NCBI RefSeq assembly: GCF_016863475.1
Contig: NZ_BOOY01000025.1
Coordinates: 186,001 to 250,000, forward strand
Direction of reading: 5' to 3'
Source: Spirilliplanes yamanashiensis
GTDB lineage: Bacteria > Actinomycetota > Actinomycetes > Mycobacteriales > Micromonosporaceae
Length of the DNA: 64,000 nt
Shown here: positions 45,105 through 52,789 of the stretch, piece after piece
How the letters are laid out: every line of letters starts with the position of its first letter
Position numbering within the stretch: position 1 is the first letter of the stretch
The notes under the pieces: model-generated
Databases searched by the model: none
What the model saw: only the letters and a program-made list of their open reading frames with translations
What the model was told of the DNA's origin: nothing
Position numbers and translations under genes: made by a program

Positions 45105-45144
45105 TCATCACCTCTTCTTTTCGCCGTGCTCAGCTTGTCGAGGT
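45105..45144 (-). pseudogene. C-terminal remnant of a second integrase
   Basis: On the minus strand the sequence reads HLDKLSTAKR, matching HLDKLGTAKP at the C-terminus of the intact-ended integrase, and the DNA around it is about 90% identical over 27 bases. It lies directly outside the distal att repeat, exactly where the integrase lies relative to the tRNA. The rest of that integrase is gone; the sequence passes into a VOC fragment at about 45142. Confidence 0.7.
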
Positions 45145-45471
45145 GGTACGCCCGGGTATTCGGTCTGCACCTGAGCTTGGAATTCGTGGAAGACGGTGTC
45201 ATTCGCGGCGCGGTCCTGCGCGATGACGCCCGGTCCTTTCTCGTCGGGCTTCGCGACCGGGCGGTCGTGGCCGGCGAGCCGAGCTTCCCCGGCTTCGACC
45301 TCTTCAGCTTCGGCGTGACATCGCCGGCGGGCCTGGAAGCGCTGGCGAGAAGGTTCGACGAACTCGGAGTCGACCATGGGCCGCTCATCGACCGGGGGCC
45401 GGGCGGCGGGGTCCAGCTGGACGTCCCGGACCCCGACGGGACCGTCATCCGGTTCCTGTCACCCTTCGGCA
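45141..45471 (+). pseudogene. VOC-fold protein fragment lacking its N-terminus
   Basis: The frame reads RWYARVFGLHLSLEFVEDGV, DLFSFGVTSPAGLEALARRF and DVPDPDGTVIRFLSPFG, which is a VOC/glyoxalase protein missing the first strand (about 10-15 residues). Its 5' end is replaced by the integrase remnant and att repeat. The open frame continues past the domain to 45677 without further similarity. It may be expressed from an upstream start in the fused frame, but is more likely dead. Confidence 0.6.
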
Positions 45472-45673
45472 CCATGCCGACGTCACCGGGGTCGAGTTTC
45501 ATCCGGATCAGCCACCTACGTTCTACGGAGAACCGTGACTGCGCCTGGACCACCCGACCCCTCAGCTGTGGCGCCGTGCATGCACTTGTCGCACTGAATG
45601 GGTCTCACCGAGTGCCCACCGGCTGTAGTCGACGGCCATGTCTGTTGCCGACAGCTGCTGTTGCGGGCGGCCG

Positions 45674-46002
45674 CTAGACCGGGTAGTCGGACCTGTGGGC
45701 GTAGGTCATGCTTTCGAGGCTGACGTTCCAGGCGGTGAGGCGCCGCGTCAGCTCATTCTCGTCTGCGGCGTGAGCCGTCCGGACCTCGATCATCCCGTCG
45801 GCGGGACCGATGCACCAGTCGTTGTCGAGTAGGTGCGGTCGAACTCGCGGTGTACCAGGTTGAAGCCCGTGCCGGACGCTCCGACGCGTGGATAGACGGC
45901 GATCCAGGCGCGATGGCCTGGGGTTGAGGCCGGCACCTCCGCGACCAGCAGTTGCCCGCGGCGCAGTGCGGTGAGCGATGCGGTGGGCCAGGATGCCGTC
46001 AT
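45674..46002 (-). pseudogene. Hypothetical gene with a frameshift
   Basis: ATG 46002 opens MTASWPTASLTALRRGQLLV and GFNLVHREFDRTY; near 45835 the natural continuation (LLDNDWCIGPADGMIEV... to HRSDYPV) moves to another frame and ends at TAG 45674. Joined, the product is about 108 residues. I do not recognise the family. It lies outside the element but close to its distal end. Confidence 0.5.
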
Positions 46003-46059
46003 CAGGTGATCTCAGCACGTGGCCGGAAGGCGGAGGGAATGGCTCGCGCCACCGCCCCT

Positions 46060-46689
46060 TCAGTCGAGCGCCGAAGCCTGTCGCTGCAACCCGCGCACGG
46101 ACTCCACCCCCAGTGAGTCGGCCCCGCCGTCGGCCCGGTTCAGTGCGCCCCCGGTACCAACCGTGTACAGCCCCTGCTGCGGATTGAGCAGGTCGTAAGG
46201 CCGGCCCGCCCCATGCGCCGCCAGGAACATGACGTACTCGGCCCCGCCCTGGGACAGCATCGTCGTCGAGCCCTCCCGGTAGCGGACGCCCTTGAACGTC
46301 CCGCCCAGCTGGCTCACGTCCACCGTGCCGCCGACCGTCGCCGTCCCCTTGACCACCTCGGTGACGCGCACCGTGGTGACGGTGACGACCGTCGCGGAGT
46401 CCTGGCGGATGCGTTCCACCTCCTCCGGGGGGAGGCCGGCCTGCGGGTTGGTCAGCGGGTCGGTGCCCTCGGGTGGGTCCATGAACAGCTGCTCGACGCG
46501 GGCGGCGGTCGGGACGCCGCGGATGACGAGGTCCGCATCGGTGAGCAGTTCGGTGGAGTCGCGGTACGACGGGTACAGGGCGTGGGTGAGGACGGTTTCC
46601 GTCTCGGGGGCCGGGGTGGGGGAGCAGCCGGCCAGCAGGGCGAGGGTCGTGGCCAACCCGGCAACGGCTGGGGCGGGGCGCTTCGGCAT
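46060..46689 (-). CDS. Lipoprotein of unknown function
   Basis: 209 residues from ATG 46689, overlapping the stop of the protease gene by one base (TGATG), so the two are co-translated. A lipoprotein signal ends at ALLAGCS. The body contains LLTDADLVIRGVPTAARVEQ, TVRVTEVVKGTATVGGTVDV and AEYVMFLAAHG, suggesting a beta-rich extracytoplasmic domain. Coupling suggests it works with the secreted metalloprotease, perhaps as inhibitor, chaperone or substrate; that is inference. Confidence 0.65.
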   Translation of the reverse strand: MPKRPAPAVAGLATTLALLAGCSPTPAPETETVLTHALYPSYRDSTELLTDADLVIRGVPTAARVEQLFMDPPEGTDPLTNPQAGLPPEEVERIRQDSATVVTVTTVRVTEVVKGTATVGGTVDVSQLGGTFKGVRYREGSTTMLSQGGAEYVMFLAAHGAGRPYDLLNPQQGLYTVGTGGALNRADGGADSLGVESVRGLQRQASALD

Positions 46690-47252
46690 CAGTAGATCCT
46701 CGCCACTTCGCTGATGTCGTACGGCTGGGGGACCTCGACGCGCAGGTCGTCGATGTCGGCGTACTTCATGATCGACCGGGATGTGGTGTTCGGGTTGTCG
46801 GCCATGTTGAGGGCGTGGCCGAGTTCGTGGGTGGCGGTCACCTGCGACTGGCGGGTAAGGGTCGTGGAGTTGTTGCCGAAGTCGGCGACGAGCTCGCGGG
46901 AGTTCAGCCGGATCGTGAAGTTGCGGTCGCGCGGCTGCACGCCGCGGGCGATGTACTCGCCGTACCAGCTGCCGGCGTAGGAGCCGGCGGTGCCGTCGTT
47001 GAGGGACGAGGTGGTCCGGCCGATGGTGCTGCCGACGCGCTGGTTCCAGCGGATGTTGCCCGTGTCGAAGTAGGCGGTCCAGACCGGGTTGATGCCGTGC
47101 GTCCGGTAGAGGAACCGGGTGGTCGGCATGCCGGCGCCCGATGTCGTGGCGTGGGCGGGCAGGCCGGTCGCGATCAGCGCGAGGACCGTGGCGCCGATCA
47201 TCGGGATGCCTGCCGCGGACCTCAGGCGGCGGCGATGGCGTGGTGCGAGCAC
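46689..47252 (-). CDS. Secreted metzincin-like zinc metalloprotease
   Basis: 187 residues from GTG 47252 with ACGGAG upstream. After a signal peptide ending near AHATT the mature part carries the zinc motif HELGHALNMAD. This fits HExxHxxGxxD of snapalysin-like metzincins, except that the conserved Gly is Asn. A Met in SIMKYAD, about 12 residues on, could be the Met-turn. The size (about 150 mature residues) also fits small actinomycete proteases. The lipoprotein gene downstream is translationally coupled. Confidence 0.7.
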   Translation of the reverse strand: MLAPRHRRRLRSAAGIPMIGATVLALIATGLPAHATTSGAGMPTTRFLYRTHGINPVWTAYFDTGNIRWNQRVGSTIGRTTSSLNDGTAGSYAGSWYGEYIARGVQPRDRNFTIRLNSRELVADFGNNSTTLTRQSQVTATHELGHALNMADNPNTTSRSIMKYADIDDLRVEVPQPYDISEVARIY

Positions 47253-47535
47253 GTGCAGCTCCGTTTTCCCCGTGGTGTCGTTCGGTCGAGGGGCGCGGCG
47301 GGTGACGTCCGATCGGGCCCCATCGATGCCGCAGCGTACCCGTCGGAGCGCCGCGCCGGTGCCCCGCGACGGGGTCGAAACGCGAGCGCCCTTCGCGGTA
47401 GCGTGCGGCCCGCACCGATCAACGGGGGATCAGCGGTGCGGGATGGCCGGACGTCGCGGATGGGTCGTGGACGTCTCACGGCCGTGCGGTCATGCCTTGA
47501 CGAGATTCCCCATTCCCTCTTGGAAGGGCTTGTTC

Positions 47536-48267
47536 ATGCGCAGATTCGCAGCACTGGCGATCGCGGCCGCGTCCATTGTGGCGTTCGCCCCGTCGCCTGC
47601 CTTCGCCGTCGAGGTTCCCGACCCGAACGCCGTGGTCGGGGTCTCGCCGGATGCGTTGCCGGACACGTCGGCGCCGGTGTGGGAGAACGTGCCGGCCGAG
47701 CCGATCGGACCGGACAGTTCCACCGATGATCTGCCCAGTGTGGCGGACGGGGAGTTCGTCTGGACGACCGAGCTGCCGGGCGGCGCCGCGGGGGCGCGGT
47801 CCGTCGGCGGGGACGTCCGGGCGGCGCAGGTGTGGGCGGCGTGCGGGGTGTTCACCGACAACCACAAGCTGGTGCGCGCGTTCAGCCGCAAGGCGATGCA
47901 CACCACCGCCGGTGCGCCGGGGTACGTGGGTGCCGGCACGTCGAACCTGAAGTGCGGCTCGGAGAAGTGGGGTTACCGTCACCTGCTCAAGCACCGCGGC
48001 GAGTGGGAGAAGAACGCCAAGATCGAGGGCAAGAACTGGCGGGACCTCGCCGACTTCGCCATCGCCGTGGTGCTGTCCGACCCGGACGTGGTGAGTTACC
48101 GGCGCAGCAACGACACGTACTGCTTCTCCCGCGAGATCTACCTGATCGACAAGCGGACCGGGCGGGTCGCCGCGACGAAGAAGCCGAAGGTGGCCATCGC
48201 GGCGGTGTCGAAGAACATCATCACCGCGTACATCCCGAACACCGGCTGCAAGGCCGACGGCAGCTGA
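47536..48267 (+). CDS. Secreted protein of unknown function, possible RNase-like toxin
   Basis: 243 residues from ATG 47536. A signal peptide ends at PAFAVEV; residues 30-90 are acidic and Pro/Ser-rich, like a linker or propeptide. The C-terminal 140 residues are basic and compact, with three cysteines and the order GYRHLLKHRGEW, FAIAVVLSDP, TYCFSREIYLID and SKNIITAYIPN. That pattern of an N-terminal H...H pair and a C-terminal Ser/Tyr-containing strand recalls BECR-fold RNase toxins, but I cannot confirm the fold. A small acidic protein is encoded convergently 39 bases away. Confidence 0.55.
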   Translation: MRRFAALAIAAASIVAFAPSPAFAVEVPDPNAVVGVSPDALPDTSAPVWENVPAEPIGPDSSTDDLPSVADGEFVWTTELPGGAAGARSVGGDVRAAQVWAACGVFTDNHKLVRAFSRKAMHTTAGAPGYVGAGTSNLKCGSEKWGYRHLLKHRGEWEKNAKIEGKNWRDLADFAIAVVLSDPDVVSYRRSNDTYCFSREIYLIDKRTGRVAATKKPKVAIAAVSKNIITAYIPNTGCKADGS

Positions 48268-48273
48268 CGCCGT

Positions 48274-48308
48274 GACGGCGGCCGGTCCGGGGTGCCGGGC
48301 CGGCCGTC
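48274..48308. terminator. Imperfect hairpin between convergent genes
   Basis: GACGGCGGCCGG (48274-48285) can pair with CCGGGCCGGCCGTC (48295-48308) with bulges. It separates the secreted-protein gene from the convergent 48307-48687 gene. Confidence 0.5.
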
Positions 48309-48687
48309 AGCGCGGTGTGGAGTGCCATTCGTAGTCGCCCGGGGGCAGCGTGGGCAGCGACGCCGCGTCGCCGAAGACGCGCAGGTCGCCGCCGTCCGGG
48401 ATGACGTAGCGGACGCCGCCGGTGCCGCTCTCGAGGGTCTCCTCGAGGTGGATCAGGGTGAGGCGGTGGCGGGCCTCGTCGGCGGTGACGCCCGGTCCGA
48501 ACGCGCCGTCGACGTCCTCGTCGGACATGCTGTCGCGGTAGCGGGCGACGGCGTCGTCGGTCAGGTGGACGAAGGCCGCCGGGGCGCCGGTGTCGCCGCG
48601 CAGGGCGAACCAGCCGTCGCCGGCGTCGTCGAGCGGGACACCGTTCGCGCGCAGGTCCGCGACGATCTTCTCCACCAGCTGCGACAT
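48307..48687 (-). CDS. Small acidic protein of unknown function
   Basis: 126 residues from ATG 48687, acidic, without signal peptide or membrane segment. Visible stretches: EKIVADLRANGVPLDDAGDG, AAFVHLTDDAVARYRDSM and LTLIHLEETLESG. I do not recognise the family. Its position opposite a secreted, possibly toxic protein would suit an immunity protein, though such pairs are normally co-directional. Confidence 0.6.
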   Translation of the reverse strand: MSQLVEKIVADLRANGVPLDDAGDGWFALRGDTGAPAAFVHLTDDAVARYRDSMSDEDVDGAFGPGVTADEARHRLTLIHLEETLESGTGGVRYVIPDGGDLRVFGDAASLPTLPPGDYEWHSTPR

Positions 48688-48699
48688 CGCCGCAGGTTA

Positions 48700-49489
48700 T
48701 CACCCGTGCGGGCCCCGCCCGGCGCCGTCGGCGGCCGGCGTCGAGCCGGCGGACCCCCGGCCGGCGACGGCCGCGGCGCCGATCAGGGCGGTGCCCGCCG
48801 TCAGGAGCAGCATGGTGTGGCGCAGGCCGCCGACCGGTGCGGCGACCGGGGGGTGCTCGCCGTGCTCAGCCCGACGACGCGGGGCAGCAGACGGGCGGGG
48901 GCCCGTTCCTGGCGGACCGTCGCCATCAGCGGCACCAGCGAGCCCGCGGCGGCGCCGGTCGTCAGCAGCACGGCGAGCGTCACCGGCAGGCCGGGGGCGA
49001 GCGTGAGTGTGTCGTACGCGCACGGCAGGACGAGGAAGACGGCGGTGAACAGCCGGCGGCGCCCGACCCGCGCGCCGGCCGCGCCGAGCAGGCCGCCGGC
49101 GCCGTACGCGGCGACCATGACGCCCAGCACGACCGGGTCGCCGAACGCCTGCCGGGCCAGGACGGGCAGCACGATCGGCACGAGCGGGCCCACCAGCAGC
49201 ACGGCCGCCGTCGGGAAGACCAGCAGCGCGCGCAGGGCCGGGTCGTCGCGGATGAACGCCACCACCTCGCGCAGCCGGGCGCGTTCGGCCGTACCCGAGG
49301 GGGTGTGGGCGTGCGGGACGCGGACCCGGACCGCGGCGACGACGGCGGCGAACGCGAACGCGGCGACCGTCACCGCGAGTGCCCCGCCGACGCCGGCGGC
49401 GGCGATGAGCAGCCCGGCGGCGGGGGCGCCCAGCAGGTAGCCGGCGTGTTCGGCGGAGGTGAACAGGGCGTTGGCGCGTTCGCGCCCGC
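48700..49489 (-). pseudogene. MFS transporter fragment, truncated and frameshifted
   Basis: The frame carries LFTSAEHAGYLLGAPAAGLL, membrane helices such as ALAVTVAAFAFAAVVAAV, and LLPRVVGLSTA, an MFS permease missing its first third. Near 48860 similarity moves frame (GGLRHTMLLLTAGTALIGAA) with a small deletion. The 5' end stops at about 49489, where a LysR fragment begins on the other strand. Confidence 0.65.
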
Positions 49490-49764
49490 ACCCGCACGTC
49501 GTCGGCGCGGCCGGGACCGCGCGGCACCTGCGGTCGCACGGCCTGCCGATCCTCACCATGAGCGAGCGCCCCGCCGTCCCGGGCGCGGTCCTGCGGCCGC
49601 TGGTCGAGCCGGTTGCGTGCCACGCGTGGGCGCTGGTCCACCGCCGCGACGCGACGCACCCCGCGCTGGCCACGCTGCGCGCGGCGGCGGCCGAGCTCGC
49701 GGGCGCCGAGGGCTGGAGGGCGCGGCCGGCGGGGGCGTGGCTCCCGGGCGGCGAGACCCGGTAG
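49490..49764 (+). pseudogene. C-terminal fragment of a LysR-family regulator
   Basis: The frame reads LRSHGLPILTMSERPAVPGA, LRPLVEPVACHAWALVHRRD and HPALATLRAAAAELA, typical of the end of a LysR effector domain. The helix-turn-helix and first 180 residues are missing. It is joined head to head with the MFS fragment, so one recombination or deletion removed the start of both genes. Confidence 0.6.
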
Positions 49765-49771
49765 CCCCGGG

Positions 49772-50113
49772 TCAGCCGGTGCGGCGGGCGCGGGCGAGGG
49801 TCAGCGCGCCCAGGGCCAGGGCAACCACCCCGACCACCAGGGCGACGTACGCGCCGCCGCGGCCGTTGCCGGTGCCGATCCCGCTGTCGGAGGTGGCCAC
49901 GACGACGCCGCCGAGGGCCACCGCCACCAGGCCCGCGCCCAGCGCGAGGGTGGCGCCGAGCCGCCCGGTGCGGGGGCCGAGGCGGCCGGTCGGGCGGGCC
50001 AGCGCGAGGGCCCCGGCGACGACGCCGGCCAGGGCGAGCAGGGCGGCGACGGTGGCGCCGAGCCGTCCGGCGCTCATGGTCAGGGGTGCGGCGAGCAGCT
50101 GCGATGAGGTCAT
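49772..50113 (-). CDS. DUF6223 small membrane protein
   Basis: 113 residues from ATG 50113; an ATG at 50077 is an alternative. Three hydrophobic helices (VAALLALAGVVAGALALA, LGAGLVAVALGGVVVA and VALVVGVVALALGAL) with the GTGNGRGGA loop fit DUF6223, a family of unknown function. It is divergent from a two-component system with a 22-bp palindrome between them, so it is a probable target of that system. Confidence 0.7.
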   Translation of the reverse strand: MTSSQLLAAPLTMSAGRLGATVAALLALAGVVAGALALARPTGRLGPRTGRLGATLALGAGLVAVALGGVVVATSDSGIGTGNGRGGAYVALVVGVVALALGALTLARARRTG

Positions 50114-50200
50114 GGTCAGCAGGATGGCGTCCCCGCCGCTGCTGGTCGTCCGCCCGCCGGAGGCATTCCGGGCTGCCGCGGACGTCGCAGCACCGCGCGT

Positions 50201-50222
50201 CACTACCGCGCCCGCGGTAGTG
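50201..50222. promoter_or_regulatory. 22-bp palindrome between DUF6223 and two-component genes
   Basis: CACTACCGCG-CC-CGCGGTAGTG, perfect 10-bp arms. It lies 48 bases before the kinase start and 88 before the DUF6223 start, where a regulator could control both directions. The adjacent NarL-type response regulator is the obvious candidate binder. Confidence 0.65.
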
Positions 50223-50269
50223 GCCGGTCGGCTGCGCGGGGGAGTCGCCGGGGGCGCGATCTTCATAGG

Positions 50270-51373
50270 ATGAGAAGTATGTGGCGGCCCGGGCGCACGG
50301 ACGCGGCGATCGCCGCCGGCGTCGCGGTGGCGCTGCTCGCCGCCGGGTGGTCCGGGGGCCACGTCGGGGTGCTCGGGTACGCGTTACTGCTGGTCAGCGG
50401 CCTGGCGCTGGTGGCGCGCCGGCGCGCCCCCGTACCCGTGCTGGCGGTGACCGGGGTGTGCGCGGTGGGCTACCAGGCCGCCGGGTTCGACGTGCCCGCC
50501 GTCGCGTTCCTGTTCGCCGTGTACGCCGCCGTCCGGGCGGGCCACCGCGCGGTCACGGTCGCGGCGGCCGTGCTGATGCTGGCCGCCCTGCCGCTCGCGG
50601 CCCTCACGCTGGGCATGGGCGTCGGCGACGCGCTCGCCCGGGGGCGCGGCGCGCTGGAGCTGGCGTGGCTCGTGGCCGCCGGCGCGGCGGGCGAGGCGTT
50701 GCGGCAGGCGGAGCGGCGGGCGGACGAGGCCGAGCGCACCCGCGAGGAGGCGGCCCTGCGCCGCGCCGACGAGGAGCGGCTGCACATCGCGCGGGAGCTG
50801 CACGACTCGCTCACCCACCAGATCAGCGTCATCAAGGTGCAGGCGGGCGTCGCCGTCCACCTGGCGCGCAAGCGGGGCGAGCACGTGCCCGAGGCGCTGC
50901 TGGCGATCGAGGAGGCCGCCCGGGAGGCGACCCGCGAGCTGCGGGCCACCCTGGAGGCGCTGCGCGACGACGGCGCCGGCGCGCCGCACGGCCTCGCCCA
51001 CGTCCCGGAGCTGGTCGAACGGGCCCGGATGGCGGGCCTGGACGCCACCCTGACGGTCGGCGGGCACCGGCCCGATGTGCCCGCCGCCGTCGACCGGACC
51101 GCGTACCGGATCGTGCAGGAGTCCCTGACGAACGTCGCCCGGCACGCCGCCGCGGCCACCGCGTCGGTGCGCATCGACTACCGGCCCGGCGCCGTCGCGA
51201 TCCGCGTCGACGACGACGGCGCCGCGACGCCGGGCGACGACCCGGCGCCCGGCGTCGGGCTGCGCGGCATGCGCGAACGCGTCACCGCGCTCGGCGGCCG
51301 GCTGCGCGCCGGGCCGCGCGACGGCGGCGGCTTCACCGTGCGCGCCGAGCTGCCCGTGGACCGCCCGTCGTGA
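50270..51373 (+). CDS. NarL-type sensor histidine kinase
   Basis: 367 residues; ATG 50270 or ATG 50279. Four or five N-terminal membrane helices (to about 145) form the sensor. Then comes a HisKA_3 domain with the phospho-acceptor in RELHDSLTHQISVIKVQA and a HATPase domain with YRIVQESLTNVARHAAA, VDDDGAA and GVGLRGMRERV. It overlaps its response regulator by four bases (GTGA). The signal is unknown; the short loops suggest sensing at or in the membrane. Confidence 0.9.
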   Translation: MRSMWRPGRTDAAIAAGVAVALLAAGWSGGHVGVLGYALLLVSGLALVARRRAPVPVLAVTGVCAVGYQAAGFDVPAVAFLFAVYAAVRAGHRAVTVAAAVLMLAALPLAALTLGMGVGDALARGRGALELAWLVAAGAAGEALRQAERRADEAERTREEAALRRADEERLHIARELHDSLTHQISVIKVQAGVAVHLARKRGEHVPEALLAIEEAAREATRELRATLEALRDDGAGAPHGLAHVPELVERARMAGLDATLTVGGHRPDVPAAVDRTAYRIVQESLTNVARHAAAATASVRIDYRPGAVAIRVDDDGAATPGDDPAPGVGLRGMRERVTALGGRLRAGPRDGGGFTVRAELPVDRPS

Positions 51374-52056
51374 TCCGCGTCCTGCTCGCCGACGACCAGC
51401 CGCTGATCCGCAGCGGCTTCCGCGCCCTGCTCGACGTCGAGGACGACATCGAGGTCGTCGCCGAGGCGGCCGACGGCGCGCAGGGCGTGGCGCTGGCCGC
51501 CCGGCACCTGCCGGACGTCGCCCTGATCGACATCCGGATGCCCGTCATGGACGGCATCGAGGCGACCCGGCGCATCGCCGCGGACCCGGCGCTGGCCGGC
51601 GTGCGCGTCGTCATCCTCACCAACTACGGCCTCGACGAGCACGTCTTCCACGCGCTGCGCGCGGGCGCGGCCGGCTTCCTCGTCAAGGACATCGAGCCGG
51701 TGGACCTGCTGCACGCCGTGCGGGTCGCGGCGCGCGGCGACGTGCTGCTCGCGCCGTCGATCACCCGCACCCTGATCGCCCGGTACGTCGCCGAACCGCC
51801 CCGCCCGGACGCCGGCGCGGCCGCGCGGGGCCTCACCAACCGCGAGCGGGAGGCCGTCACGCTGGTCGCCCGCGGCCTGTCCAACGACGAGATCGCCGCC
51901 CGCATGGTGATCAGCCCGCTGACGGCCAAGACACACGTCAACCGGGCCATGACGAAGCTGCACGCCCGCGACCGCGCCCAGCTGGTGGTGTTCGCGTACG
52001 AGTCGGGCCTGGTGGCCCCGCGCACCGGCGCGCCGCCTCCAGCCGCAGCTCGATGA
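51370..52056 (+). CDS. NarL/LuxR-type response regulator
   Basis: 228 residues from GTG 51370. The receiver domain has the acidic pair in LLADDQPLIRSG, the phospho-acceptor Asp in VALIDIRMPVMDG and Lys in FLVKDIEP. The LuxR helix-turn-helix lies at TNREREAVTLVARGLSNDEI. The last dozen residues (after YESGLVAP) overlap a TetR remnant on the other strand, so the natural C-terminus has probably been replaced by junction sequence. Likely binds the 22-bp palindrome upstream of its operon. Confidence 0.9.
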   Translation: MIRVLLADDQPLIRSGFRALLDVEDDIEVVAEAADGAQGVALAARHLPDVALIDIRMPVMDGIEATRRIAADPALAGVRVVILTNYGLDEHVFHALRAGAAGFLVKDIEPVDLLHAVRVAARGDVLLAPSITRTLIARYVAEPPRPDAGAAARGLTNREREAVTLVARGLSNDEIAARMVISPLTAKTHVNRAMTKLHARDRAQLVVFAYESGLVAPRTGAPPPAAAR

Positions 52057-52176
52057 GCGCCCGGGTCAGCTCGGGCCGCCGCGTGGTGCGCTCGACGATG
52101 TGGCGCAGGTGGTCGACGAACAGCTCGCGGCCCGGTTCGCGGCGGGCCAGCTCGGCCACGACCGCCTCGTGGGGGC
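52031..52176 (-). pseudogene. C-terminal fragment of a TetR-family regulator
   Basis: The minus strand reads HEAVVAELARREPGRELFVD and RHIVERTTRRPELTRALIEL, a TetR C-terminal domain. There is no start, no helix-turn-helix, and the 3' side overlaps the response-regulator gene end. Confidence 0.5.
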
Positions 52177-52224
52177 GAAGTGCTCGAAGATCCGCTCGCC
52201 TGGGACTTCCTCGTGGTGGAGGAC

Positions 52225-52681
52225 GATCACCGACTACATCTCCGAGCACTACCCGGAGACGCTGCCCACCCACGTGCGCGCGGCGCCGCGGCCCAACCGC
52301 GTCCTCGACACCGTGCTCATGGGCCGGCACACCTACGCGCCCGCGCTCGACGCGGGCATCACCAGCCCGTACGCCCACCTGGAGCAGATCGTCGTCTCCC
52401 GCACCCTGCCGCCCGTGCCGGACCCGGCCGTGCGGGTCGTCGCCGAGGACGCCGCCGCGTTCGTCCGGAAACTCGAGCGGCAACCCGGCCGGGACATCTG
52501 GCTCGCCGGCCAGCTGCTGTCCGAGGTGGACGACCTGGTGGTCAAGCTCAACCCGGTCGTCGCGGCCGCCGGCGTCCCGCTGGCGGCCGCCGCGTTCCAC
52601 CCGCACCGGTACGCGCTGCGCGACGCCACCCCGCTGCCCAGCGGCGTCGTGGTGCTGCGCTACCGGGCCGCCCAGGAGGCG
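52225..52681 (+). pseudogene. DHFR/RibD-like protein fragment
   Basis: The frame begins at DYISEHYPETLPTHVRAAP and continues VLDTVLMGRHTYAPALDAG, IVVSRTLPPVPDPAVRVV, IWLAGQLLSEVDDLVVKLNP and PSGVVVLRYRA, matching the dihydrofolate-reductase-like family. The first 30-40 residues are missing, and the glycine-rich loop before LLSEVDDLV is shortened. The frame stays open into the downstream protease gene. It sits beside the TetR remnant, the two joined near 52180-52220. Confidence 0.6.
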
Positions 52682-52789
52682 GCCGGCGGCGTTCAGCTCT
52701 GTTCACTGTCGCCCTCGCCGCCGCCGCCCGTGCCGGAGGCTCTGCGCCGGATGGATCGCACCGCGGTCCGCGGAGCTGGGGGGGACATC

